Below are positions 1-6,473 of a DNA stretch of 6,473 nt, piece by piece. Position 1 is the stretch's first letter. Every line of letters begins with the position of its first letter. Origin of the DNA: Fidelibacterota bacterium (GTDB lineage: Bacteria; Fidelibacterota; UBA2242; JAFGTP01). The stretch lies in assembly GCA_029939785.1 (NCBI GenBank), contig JAOZSG010000203.1, forward strand, positions 1-6,473, written 5' to 3'. The translations under genes were made by a program, and so were the position numbers. The notes beneath the pieces were generated by a model. It had not been told where the DNA came from. It saw nothing but the letters and a program-made list of their open reading frames with translations, and ran no database searches.

Positions 1-2240
1 TTTTTTAAATCTTTTGTTTGCGATGATGAACCTAAAATAATTTCAAACTTTCCTGGCTCTACTACAAAATTCATATCTATATCCCAGAATGCAAGTTTAT
101 CAGGCATAATATTCAAAATTACTGTTCGTGTTTCTCCGGGTTGTAAATATATTTTTCTGAACCCTTTTAATTCCATTACCGGACGAGTTACCGAAGATAC
201 ACAATCACGAATGTACATTTGTACTACTTCATGTCCGGCAACTTCACCAGTGTTTGTAACATCAACCATAACGGTTGTTGATTCTCCAATATTTATTTTT
301 GATTTGCTCAATTTTAAATTTGAATACTCGAAGCTTGTGTAACTCAATCCAAATCCAAAAGCATAAAGCGGACTAACATCATCGAATAAATACCCACGCC
401 TATCATTGGGTTTATGATTATAATATGATGGTATGTGTCCGGCTGAACGTGGAAAAGATATCGGTAGTTTTCCACCTGGATTATAATCACCGAACAACAC
501 ATCTGCTACTGCATTTCCAGTTTCCTGTCCCAGATACCAGCATTCCAATATCGCAGGAACATTATCATTCACAAAATTAATACTTAATGGTTTACCATTG
601 AAAAGTAAAGAAACAATTGGTTTGTTGGTACTAATCATTGCAGCAACTAACTCATTTTGCCTACCTACCAATTCCAAACTGGGACGATCACCCAGATGAT
701 TTTCATTCCAGGCTTCTCTTGATGTAAGTGAATTACCACCGATTGCCAAAATTATCACATCTGCCTGTTTAGCAATTTTTACTGCATCAATAATTTTCTG
801 TCTATCTTCTTCAGGATTGCTGGCAACAACTTCATCAGTACCTTCCCAATCGCCGGGTTCAGTTATTTTACATCCTTCTGCATAAAACACATTTACTTGA
901 TTACCAACTTTTGATCTGATACCATCAAGTACAGTATCATAAAATTTTGGTTTTCCGCTGTAGCCACCTAATAAGACTTCATTGGCATTAGGTCCGACAA
1001 CTGCAATAGTTTTGATTTTACCTTTATTTAATGGAAGCAGATTGTTTTCATTTTTAAGCAGTGTTATGGATTCACGAGCAGCTTGCAATGCCAAGGGGCG
1101 ATGCTCTTCGCTTCCGCAAAATGATTCTGCAAAATCAGGATTCACATAAGGGTCGTCAAATAATCCCAAACGAAATTTGTATTCCAGAATCTGACTAACT
1201 GATTCATCCAATTTTTCTTCCGGAATTCTTCCTTCTTTTACAAGATCCAGGAGATTAGAATAACATTCATCTAAAGGCAGTTCAATATCAACACCAGCAC
1301 TAAAAGCCTGATAAGCAGCTTCCTTTTCATCCTGCACAACATGGTGACGATCCTGTAATTGTTTAACAGCGTAATAATCCGATACAACAAATCCTTTGAA
1401 TCCCCATTCATCTCGCAAAATATCTTGCAGAAGCCATTTATTTTTATGGGAAGGAATACCATCAACTTCATTATAAGATGCCATTACTGACATCGCGTTA
1501 GATTTTTGGATTGCTTCTTTGAAAGGAGGGAAAAAGACTTCACGTAATACTCGTTCTGATACATTGACAGGAGCACAATTGGAACCACCTTCAGGTTGGG
1601 CGTGGGCTACAAAATGTTTTAACGTAGCGATGACATGTTTTTTGTTAATTATATCTTTTTCACCCTGAAAACCTTTTACAGCAGCGACAACCAATTGACT
1701 CACCAGATATGGATCTTCGCCATAGGTTTCTTCTACTCTTCCCCAGCGTGGTTCACGTGCCACATCTGCCACCGGAGTCAATGCATGATGCCCGCCACGG
1801 CAACGTGTTTCTTCGGCTACCAGAGAAAATATCTGTTCAATCAACTCAGGATTCCAACTTCCGGCCAGAGCAATAGGTTGAGGGAAACTTGTTGCATCCT
1901 GCACCATTTGTCCATGCAAACATTCTTCATGAAAAATAACTGGAATCCCAAGCCTGGTTTTTTCGATGTAAAATTTTTGGATACTGTTAGTAAGTTCAAC
2001 CATTTTGCGTGCTGAATCTTCTACAAAACCAATTTCTGCAATTCTACCAGCACCGGTTAAAAATAGTTTTTCCGCTTTATCATTATCATAATTTCCTAAA
2101 TCATCTTGAAAATTACCTTTTTTAGCATAAACGCATAAAGTCTGACCAATTTTTTCTTCAAGTGTCATTCGTCCGACCAAATCCTTCACTCGTTCTACAA
2201 TCGATGCATTTTTATTTTTATATATTATAATATTTCTCAC
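1..2240 (-). CDS. Glycoside hydrolase family 3 enzyme (beta-glucosidase/beta-xylosidase type), 3' end cut by the window edge
   Basis: Removes terminal beta-linked glucose or xylose from oligosaccharides by a retaining mechanism. The frame is open without a stop from 2276 to base 1; about 746 codons are visible from the proposed start, and probably only a few to some twenty residues are missing. Domains in order (numbered from the GTG at 2240): N-terminal (beta/alpha)8 domain about 10-335, opening with RVKDLVGRMTLEEKIGQ (about 18-34) and containing FHEECLHG, REPRWGRVEETYGEDP, KHF (about 208-210) and VVSDYY with the likely nucleophile Asp288 (codon 1377-1379); alpha/beta sandwich domain about 370-610 with SREAWNENHLGDR, where Glu509 or Glu513 is the acid/base candidate; fibronectin-III-like domain from about 625, after the hallmark PLYAFGFGLSY. 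Homologues with the SREAW..ENHLGDR wording are common in Bacteroidota glycan loci. GTG at 2240 is the only conventional start upstream of the conserved region; ATG at 2168 would cut into it. No signal peptide is visible, so either the enzyme is cytoplasmic or its 5' end has been altered. Family is certain; the exact substrate is not. Confidence 0.93.
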   Translation of the reverse strand, partial: MRNIIIYKNKNASIVERVKDLVGRMTLEEKIGQTLCVYAKKGNFQDDLGNYDNDKAEKLFLTGAGRIAEIGFVEDSARKMVELTNSIQKFYIEKTRLGIPVIFHEECLHGQMVQDATSFPQPIALAGSWNPELIEQIFSLVAEETRCRGGHHALTPVADVAREPRWGRVEETYGEDPYLVSQLVVAAVKGFQGEKDIINKKHVIATLKHFVAHAQPEGGSNCAPVNVSERVLREVFFPPFKEAIQKSNAMSVMASYNEVDGIPSHKNKWLLQDILRDEWGFKGFVVSDYYAVKQLQDRHHVVQDEKEAAYQAFSAGVDIELPLDECYSNLLDLVKEGRIPEEKLDESVSQILEYKFRLGLFDDPYVNPDFAESFCGSEEHRPLALQAARESITLLKNENNLLPLNKGKIKTIAVVGPNANEVLLGGYSGKPKFYDTVLDGIRSKVGNQVNVFYAEGCKITEPGDWEGTDEVVASNPEEDRQKIIDAVKIAKQADVIILAIGGNSLTSREAWNENHLGDRPSLELVGRQNELVAAMISTNKPIVSLLFNGKPLSINFVNDNVPAILECWYLGQETGNAVADVLFGDYNPGGKLPISFPRSAGHIPSYYNHKPNDRRGYLFDDVSPLYAFGFGLSYTSFEYSNLKLSKSKINIGESTTVMVDVTNTGEVAGHEVVQMYIRDCVSSVTRPVMELKGFRKIYLQPGETRTVILNIMPDKLAFWDIDMNFVVEPGKFEIILGSSSQTKDLK

Positions 2241-2474
2241 TTTCTTTTTTGATAGGATTAAAGGAATCTCGAAAAATTAAACGCAGAGATCGCAAAGAAC
2301 GCAAAGGAGACGCAGAGATTATTTCTTATATATTTATTTTCTTTGCATTTTTCTCTGCCCGTCAAGATCCGAATTTTTAAAGAACTTGTCGATTTTTGCA
2401 TTGAAATAAGATCATTAATAGAGTTTTTAAAGGTGTCCTTAACTATATTTTTTAATTTTATCCTGTACATCCTG
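2241..2474. other. Spacer between GH2 and GH3 genes, holding one copy each of repeats A and B
   Basis: The spacer is 234 bp. It begins on the GH2 side inside repeat B (2458-2490) and ends on the GH3 side with repeat A (2279-2324). The 133 bp between them (2325-2457) is AT-rich with no recognisable gene, strong hairpin or terminator. A 76-codon minus-strand frame crosses the spacer (2488-2258), but its last third is just the translation of repeat A (VSFAFFAISAF), so I do not regard it as a gene. The TAA that closes the GH3 frame upstream (2277-2279) sits at the edge of repeat A, 36 bp before the proposed GTG start. No clear promoter for the GH3 gene is seen. Confidence 0.75.
2279..2324 (+). 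repeat. Dispersed repeat family A, left copy
   Basis: Four degenerate 9-nt units are visible in a row: CGCAGAGAT, CGCAAAGAA, CGCAAAGGA, then two extra bases GA, then CGCAGAGAT, followed by TATTT. The same sequence in opposite orientation occurs at 5842-5882. Repeats of this GCAAAGGACGCAGAG wording are frequent between genes of many environmental bacteria; their function is not known to me. It lies just upstream of the GH3 start. Confidence 0.85.
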
Positions 2475-2490
2475 TTAATCTCGTTCAAAA
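2458..2490 (+). repeat. Dispersed repeat family B, left copy, overlapping the end of the GH2 gene
   Basis: Three degenerate 9-nt units, TATCCTGTA, CATCCTGTT and AATCTCGTT, followed by CAAAA. It aligns with the reverse complement of 5664-5695 over 33 columns with three mismatches and one gap (29 identical). Bases 2475-2490 are also coding: on the minus strand they give the final Phe-Glu-Arg-Asp and the TAA stop of the beta-galactosidase. The ATCCTGTTAATCCTGT wording is that of a well-spread intergenic repeat type. Confidence 0.85.
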
Positions 2491-5400
2491 AATCTTTTAA
2501 TCAAATCTACAATAGAATCACATTCACAAACAGGTCGTAACCGGAAACTATACCTATATTCCTTTGCCTGTAAAATATATTCCGAATGGACTGGAGCACC
2601 CCAACTATTATCACCTCCCACGCCCATTTGTTGATAATCCAGATTAACCGTAATAGTATTTCTTTCAGGGATTTCATAAGGATGTTCGGCCTTTTCCAAA
2701 TCCCATTGCGTATATGGCCATGCACTTACATTTAACAAAGACATTCCAACTGCCAGCAAACCAATCCCATCTTTATTTTCAAGTATCAACCAGCGTACAT
2801 CGGTTTTGTTACCATTTTCCTGGGGACGCAAATAATCATATGTTTGCTCTTCTATAGTACCGGAATAGACATCAACCATTGCGGATGTTTTACGATCCCA
2901 ATAGGATTCATGTGGTCCGCGGCCATGCCATTTCATCTGATTAAATTCCTTCGGCATTTCCATTTGCATACCAAAACGTGGTAATTCGGGCAGTTTTTTA
3001 TCACCTGGTTTAAAGTAATTATCTACAATTACATCTCCGCTCCCATAGATCGTGTAAATGGTTTGATAGGAAGCATCCAAACTATTTATCTTTGAATCAA
3101 CCACAACTTTCACAACCTGTTTTTGATTTTGTTGAACTGCAACCTTTGTTACAATTCTGTTATCAGCTGCGGTTTTCCATATTTTCAATCTTTCCGGCAT
3201 TTTATTGCCGATATCATTATCTGTTGGTGCACGCCAAAAATTTGGAATCAATGGTTTTGCAATCAGTTCTTTTTTCTGATATTTAAATGATTTAATTGTT
3301 CCGGTTTTTTTACCTATTTGAATAGAAAAATTCTTATTGTAAACATTTAATATTATATCATTATCATTAACAGACAAATCAGACATTTTTGCTATATTAA
3401 CTTTTTCTGAGAATGGTAATATAAATGGAATCTGAAACTGATCCCATGCTATAATATGTCCTTGTTCTGCCCATAAAAATTTTTTAGTCAGACTGAATTT
3501 GAAATTCAACCAATATTCTGTTCCAGCCTGTAAATCGGGTTCATTAAAATTAATTTTAAATGTCCGTTTTTCTTTGGGTTTTAAATTCAGATTTTTAATT
3601 ACTCCCTTTTGCAATATTCTCCCATCCGCTTTTAATTCCCAATTACCCTGAATAAAATCTAAATCAATAAAATCAAATTTATTCTCAATTGTCACTTTGC
3701 CTTTAAGCAAATCAACAGATTGTACTTTGATATTTTGATATACTTTTTTTACTTCATGAAGTGAAGGATTGGGTGTTCTGTCTGGTTGAATTAAACCATT
3801 AACACAGAAATTATTATCATTAGGAAAATCACCAAAATCGCCACCATAAGCCCAAAAATCCTGTCCATTGGCAGTTTTTTTGAGAAGCCCCTGATCCATC
3901 CAATCCCAGATACAACCACCTTGCAAAACCTTATATTTTTCGATTACGTCCCAGTAATCCTGCAAATTGCCAACACTATTACCCATTGCGTGGGCATACT
4001 CACACATAATCAGTGGACGGATTTGCTCTTTTGAAGCATATTCAATTAACTGTGGAATACGGGCGTACATCGGTGCAACAATATCAGTATGAGCATTTTC
4101 ATCTGCTCGTTCATACTGCACTGGTCGTGTATTATCTCGTTGTTTTATCCATTTATAAGTTTCCTGAAAATTGATTCCATCACCGGCTTCATTACCAAGC
4201 GACCATGTGATTATGCAGGGATGATTTTTATCCCGCTCTACCATTCGTTCAGTTCGATCCAAATGTGCCGCCAGCCAAAGCGTATCTTTGGCAATTGTGT
4301 TTATTTCCACTTCCCAACCCATTCCGTGGGATTCTATATTGGCTTCATCAATGACATATAAACCATACTCATTACACAGTTCATACCATCGAGGATCATT
4401 AGGATAATGAGCAGTTCGCACAGTATTAATATTATTCTGCTTCATCAATTTAATATCCTGAATCATCGATTCTTCGGAGACAACATGACCTGTGACCGGA
4501 TCATGTTCATGTCGGTTAACGCCTTTAATGTAAATTGCTCTACCATTAACCAGAAACTGAGCATCTTTTATTTCAATATTACGAAAACCGGTTTTTGTGC
4601 TAAGAATTTCAGTTATTTTCCCTGAAGGATTTATAAGAGATAAAATTACTGTATATAAATTTGGAGTTTCTGCTGTCCATTTTTTAGGATTGGAAATTTT
4701 TTGTTGAAATTGAACCTGTCCCTTTTCAGTCACTTTTTTTACCATTGCTGAAAAAATTGGATTTTTATTATTATCCAACATATCCAATTGAACTTTATAG
4801 TTTTTTAACGGTGATTTATCAATAGTTTCTAATTCTATATCGATATTTAGTAAACCATTTTTATATTTCTTATCTAATCCTGCTTTTACAAAAAAATCTC
4901 GTATATGGGTTTTGGGAGTAGAATATAAATTCACATCTCGGTCGATACCACTCAACCTCCAGAAATCCTGATCTTCCAGATAACTTCCATCACACCAACG
5001 ATAAACTTCCACTGCTAATAAATTCTCACCGGCAGTCAGATATTTGGTAATATCAAATTCTGCCGGTAGTTTGCTACCTTGACTATATCCAACCTTTTTA
5101 CCATTTACCCAACAATAAAATGCCGAACGAACAGCACCAAATTGTAAAATTATACGTCTTCCTTGCCACTCATCTGGAATAGCAAACTTATGACGATAAC
5201 TCCCAACAGGATTATAATTATTTGGTATTTTAGGCGGATTGGCTGGAAATGGATAATTAAAATTAGTGTAAATAGGTGTTCCATATCCATGCAATTCCCA
5301 ATTGGAAGGAACTGGAATTTTGTCCCATGCAGAATCATCAAAATCTGATTTGTAGAAATCTTTTGGACGAATGGCAGGTTTTCGTACCCAATTGAATTTC

Positions 5401-5627
5401 CAACTACCATTTAATGATTGATAGAAAACAGACTTAGTTCGTTCACCTTCAAAAGCCTTTTGAACATCAGTATAAGGCATTAATGTACTATGTGGTGCTA
5501 ATTTATTTTGCCCGAACATTTTAGGATTTTCCCAATTCGGAACATCCTGTGCCTGTAGGACAAGTACTGACAGAATTATCAAAATAATTCCATTTAAAAA
5601 TAATTTGTTCAATTTTATTATCTCCAT
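2475..5627 (-). CDS. lacZ: Secreted beta-galactosidase, glycoside hydrolase family 2 (LacZ/EbgA-like)
   Basis: Complete 1050-residue enzyme that hydrolyses terminal non-reducing beta-galactosides. A signal peptide is evident: KLNK followed by a hydrophobic stretch (about 9-24) and probable cleavage after LQA at 26, with no lipobox Cys, so a soluble periplasmic or secreted protein is expected. Domains: N-terminal jelly-roll sugar-binding domain about 60-235, immunoglobulin-like domain about 238-350, TIM barrel about 352-640, second Ig-like domain about 640-740, and C-terminal large beta-sandwich (Bgal_small) about 750-1031. Acid/base Glu480 lies in WSLGNEAGDG and nucleophile Glu543 in LIMCEYAHAMGNS. 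Glu432 and His434 in NIESHG match the metal-site residues 416/418 of E. coli LacZ. YGGDFGD (594-600), HGRGPHESYWDRK, PQENGNKTDVRW and MGVGGDNSWG (Trp1009) also match LacZ. The two catalytic Glu are 63 residues apart, against 76 in E. coli LacZ, because an active-site-barrel loop is shorter. The homologous part ends at FRLRP (about 1032); an extra 18-residue tail follows and its last residues lie in a dispersed repeat. The ATG at 5627 is chosen because it gives the signal peptide; no clear Shine-Dalgarno precedes it. Galactosidase activity is inferred from motifs; other GH2 specificities remain possible. Confidence 0.96.
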   Translation of the reverse strand: MEIIKLNKLFLNGIILIILSVLVLQAQDVPNWENPKMFGQNKLAPHSTLMPYTDVQKAFEGERTKSVFYQSLNGSWKFNWVRKPAIRPKDFYKSDFDDSAWDKIPVPSNWELHGYGTPIYTNFNYPFPANPPKIPNNYNPVGSYRHKFAIPDEWQGRRIILQFGAVRSAFYCWVNGKKVGYSQGSKLPAEFDITKYLTAGENLLAVEVYRWCDGSYLEDQDFWRLSGIDRDVNLYSTPKTHIRDFFVKAGLDKKYKNGLLNIDIELETIDKSPLKNYKVQLDMLDNNKNPIFSAMVKKVTEKGQVQFQQKISNPKKWTAETPNLYTVILSLINPSGKITEILSTKTGFRNIEIKDAQFLVNGRAIYIKGVNRHEHDPVTGHVVSEESMIQDIKLMKQNNINTVRTAHYPNDPRWYELCNEYGLYVIDEANIESHGMGWEVEINTIAKDTLWLAAHLDRTERMVERDKNHPCIITWSLGNEAGDGINFQETYKWIKQRDNTRPVQYERADENAHTDIVAPMYARIPQLIEYASKEQIRPLIMCEYAHAMGNSVGNLQDYWDVIEKYKVLQGGCIWDWMDQGLLKKTANGQDFWAYGGDFGDFPNDNNFCVNGLIQPDRTPNPSLHEVKKVYQNIKVQSVDLLKGKVTIENKFDFIDLDFIQGNWELKADGRILQKGVIKNLNLKPKEKRTFKINFNEPDLQAGTEYWLNFKFSLTKKFLWAEQGHIIAWDQFQIPFILPFSEKVNIAKMSDLSVNDNDIILNVYNKNFSIQIGKKTGTIKSFKYQKKELIAKPLIPNFWRAPTDNDIGNKMPERLKIWKTAADNRIVTKVAVQQNQKQVVKVVVDSKINSLDASYQTIYTIYGSGDVIVDNYFKPGDKKLPELPRFGMQMEMPKEFNQMKWHGRGPHESYWDRKTSAMVDVYSGTIEEQTYDYLRPQENGNKTDVRWLILENKDGIGLLAVGMSLLNVSAWPYTQWDLEKAEHPYEIPERNTITVNLDYQQMGVGGDNSWGAPVHSEYILQAKEYRYSFRLRPVCECDSIVDLIKRFFERD

Positions 5628-5663
5628 TTATCTATAATAATTAATGATATTTCCTAAAATTTG

Positions 5664-5695
5664 TTTTGACGGGATTAACGGGATTTACAGGATAA
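5664..5695 (-). repeat. Dispersed repeat family B, right copy, inverted relative to the left copy
   Basis: Read on the minus strand it contains the units TATCCTGTA, AATCCCGTT and AATCCCGTC followed by AAAA, the same order as in the copy at 2458-2490 but on the other strand. It sits 36 bp upstream of the GH2 start codon, so it lies in the probable promoter or leader of that gene. Confidence 0.85.
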
Positions 5696-5812
5696 AAAAA
5701 ACTATCTAATTAATCCTGATGAATTCGTAAAAGTATTTTTAACCACCATGCTTCACAATGTTTCGCATAACACAGCAAGGCTTGTTGTAAATCCGGCCAC
5801 TGACTGGCAGAT

Positions 5813-5875
5813 CACGCTGAGGGAAATCTTTAATTTTTAATAATAATCTCTGCGTCCTTTGCGTCCTCAGCGGTG
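5813..5875. other. Potential hairpin joining the GC-richer block to repeat A
   Basis: CGCTGAGG at 5815-5822 is the exact reverse complement of CCTCAGCG at 5865-5872, and with a one-base bulge the pairing extends by two more base pairs (AC at 5813-5814 region with TG at 5874-5875). The loop is about 42 nt and includes most of repeat A. The stem is visible in the sequence; whether it folds in RNA or DNA, or does anything, is inference. A smaller hairpin, ACAGCAA-GGC-TTGTTGT with one G-U pair, lies nearby at 5772-5788. Confidence 0.45.
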
Positions 5876-5882
5876 AAAATTT
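5842..5882 (-). repeat. Dispersed repeat family A, right copy, inverted relative to the left copy
   Basis: Read on the minus strand it contains three consecutive 9-nt units, CGCTGAGGA, CGCAAAGGA and CGCAGAGAT, followed by TATT, matching the last three units and the trailing bases of the copy at 2279-2324. It lies about 50 bp downstream of the esterase stop codon. On the plus strand a T-rich run follows, but no plus-strand gene ends here, so I do not call a terminator. Confidence 0.85.
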
Positions 5883-5931
5883 CTTTTTTTTCGGTTTTAT
5901 CAATCTAGTAAATCTTGTCTAATTATTTTTC

Positions 5932-6473
5932 CTAATCATTCCAATTATCCGTGCGGAATGGTGAAGCAGGCAAACCTTCTTTATTATATAAATTAGCATG
6001 TGATGGATTTATAGACCAGGCGTAACGCACAGCTACAGGTTTCGGGATTTTTTCATTATAAACTACAACTTTATTACCATCTATATAAGCCTTTGCCCAG
6101 ACAAACTTTTTATCAGCACCGGCAATAGCAAATTCATTCAAATAACCAAATTTATCATTAGCAATTAGTCCATTGCCTACATGATTAAAACTGATATATG
6201 CCTTACCATTTTTAATTTTCATTGAATCATAGATTGGCCCGGAAAAAACTAAGTCTCTGTCATAAGCAACTTTCAAAGCTGACAAAGCCAACCGTTTGCC
6301 CACATCCTGTTTATTGGTGGGATGAATATCCATTTCAACACCCAGGTCGATAGCAACTGCCATTCCTGTATTTGGCAAAATAAGTGTTTTGAATTGTGCT
6401 TCTCTTTGCTCTGCCCAATCACTTTTTTCAGGCTCATCATTTGGAGTACTATAATTATGTAATTGTACAAACA
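5932..6473 (-). CDS. Sialate O-acetylesterase-like SGNH-family esterase, C-terminal 179 residues (5' end outside window)
   Basis: Carbohydrate acetyl esterase; in polysaccharide loci such proteins usually remove O-acetyl groups from plant or host glycans despite the sialate name. Only the C-terminal part is visible, reading FVQLHNYSTPNDE at the window edge and ending FRTDNWND before TAG at 5932-5934. The catalytic Asp and His of the SGNH fold are seen in DIHPTNKQDVGKRLAL (Asp codon 6328-6330, His codon 6322-6324); the Ser nucleophile block lies upstream, off the window. SDWAEQREAQ, LPNTGMAVAID, the beta-rich segment with FNHVGNGL and FAIAGADKKFVWA, and the closing PVAVRYAW and LYNKEGLPASPFRTD are all family wording. 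A TTG at 6378 is internal, not a start, because the conserved frame continues upstream to 6471. It is co-directional with the GH2 gene 304 bp downstream, which suggests a shared glycan-degradation role but not tight coupling. Family assignment is strong; substrate is not determined. Confidence 0.93.
   Translation of the reverse strand, partial: FVQLHNYSTPNDEPEKSDWAEQREAQFKTLILPNTGMAVAIDLGVEMDIHPTNKQDVGKRLALSALKVAYDRDLVFSGPIYDSMKIKNGKAYISFNHVGNGLIANDKFGYLNEFAIAGADKKFVWAKAYIDGNKVVVYNEKIPKPVAVRYAWSINPSHANLYNKEGLPASPFRTDNWND

Larger units (their letters stand above)
5628..5931. other. 304-bp spacer between esterase and GH2 genes
   Basis: From the GH2 side it holds an AT-rich leader (5628-5663) with no clear Shine-Dalgarno or promoter match, repeat B (5664-5695), an AT-rich link, a GC-richer block at about 5739-5825 with no coding signal, repeat A (5842-5882) and an AT-rich tail to the esterase stop. 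The short open stretches on either strand do not resemble a protein I recognise. No rho-independent terminator for the esterase is obvious. Confidence 0.75.

Noticed and set aside
1635..2015. A 126-codon plus-strand frame opposite the GH3 gene
   Set aside because: It is antisense to a highly conserved part of the GH3 domain, is rich in Cys, His and Phe as expected of a shadow frame, and resembles no known protein.
2166..2168. ATG at 2168 as the GH3 start
   Set aside because: It lies inside the conserved RVKDLVGRMTLEEKIGQ block, so starting here would remove residues that homologues keep.
2279..2324. CRISPR array, because of consecutive short repeats
   Set aside because: The 9-nt units are directly adjacent with no spacers and the units are far shorter than CRISPR repeats.
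2258..2488. A 76-codon minus-strand frame in the GH2-GH3 spacer
   Set aside because: Its start overlaps the GH2 end and repeat B, and its C-terminal third is the translation of repeat A. The remaining middle has no recognisable family, so it is most likely a chance frame.
4089..4625. Two plus-strand frames (90 and 72 codons) opposite the GH2 TIM barrel
   Set aside because: Both lie antisense to strongly conserved GH2 sequence and show shadow-frame composition.
5740..5830. Possible integron attC-like site, prompted by a GTTATGCG string on the minus strand
   Set aside because: The string does not fit the GTTRRRY core, no matching RYYYAAC partner is found, and the stem arrangement of an attC site is absent.
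5842..5905. Rho-independent terminator formed by repeat A and the following T-rich run
   Set aside because: The T-run is on the plus strand whereas all genes are on the minus strand, and the 42-nt loop is too large for a typical terminator.
6376..6378. TTG at 6378 as the start of a short 148-residue protein
   Set aside because: The conserved esterase frame continues upstream through SDWAEQREAQ to the window edge, so this is an internal Leu codon of a truncated gene.

Overview
The window is an AT-rich (by eye roughly 35-38% GC) fragment of bacterial DNA carrying three carbohydrate-active genes, all on the minus strand. In transcriptional order they are: the 3' end of a sialate-O-acetylesterase-like SGNH esterase (6473 down to 5932), a complete secreted glycoside hydrolase family 2 beta-galactosidase (5627 to 2475), and an almost complete glycoside hydrolase family 3 beta-glucosidase/beta-xylosidase-type enzyme (about 2240 to beyond base 1). 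Gene content, protein wording, AT-rich leaders with no clear Shine-Dalgarno sequence, and spacers with GCAAAGGACGCAGAG-type repeats all suggest a member of the Bacteroidota/Ignavibacteriota/Calditrichota/Cloacimonadota (FCB) sphere. No marker gene here can settle the phylum.

The layout is simple. Esterase, 304 bp spacer, GH2, about 234 bp spacer, GH3. No regulator, transporter, SusC/D pair or mobile-element gene lies inside the window. The three enzymes make sense together as part of a glycan-degradation locus: the esterase would remove acetyl groups, the GH2 would release terminal beta-galactosyl residues in the periplasm, and the GH3 would release terminal beta-glucosyl or beta-xylosyl residues. 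The likely substrate is an acetylated, galactose-decorated plant hemicellulose or a similar oligosaccharide, but the sequence does not fix it.

The most interesting part is the non-coding sequence. Two short dispersed-repeat families, each built from degenerate 9-nt units, occur once on each side of the GH2 gene, in inverted orientation and nested (A-B-GH2-B'-A'). The left B copy runs into the GH2 coding sequence and supplies its last four residues and stop codon. The right spacer also holds an unexplained GC-richer block of about 100 bp that can pair with the end of the neighbouring A copy. I see no clearly new biological system. The repeat arrangement is the feature most worth following up.
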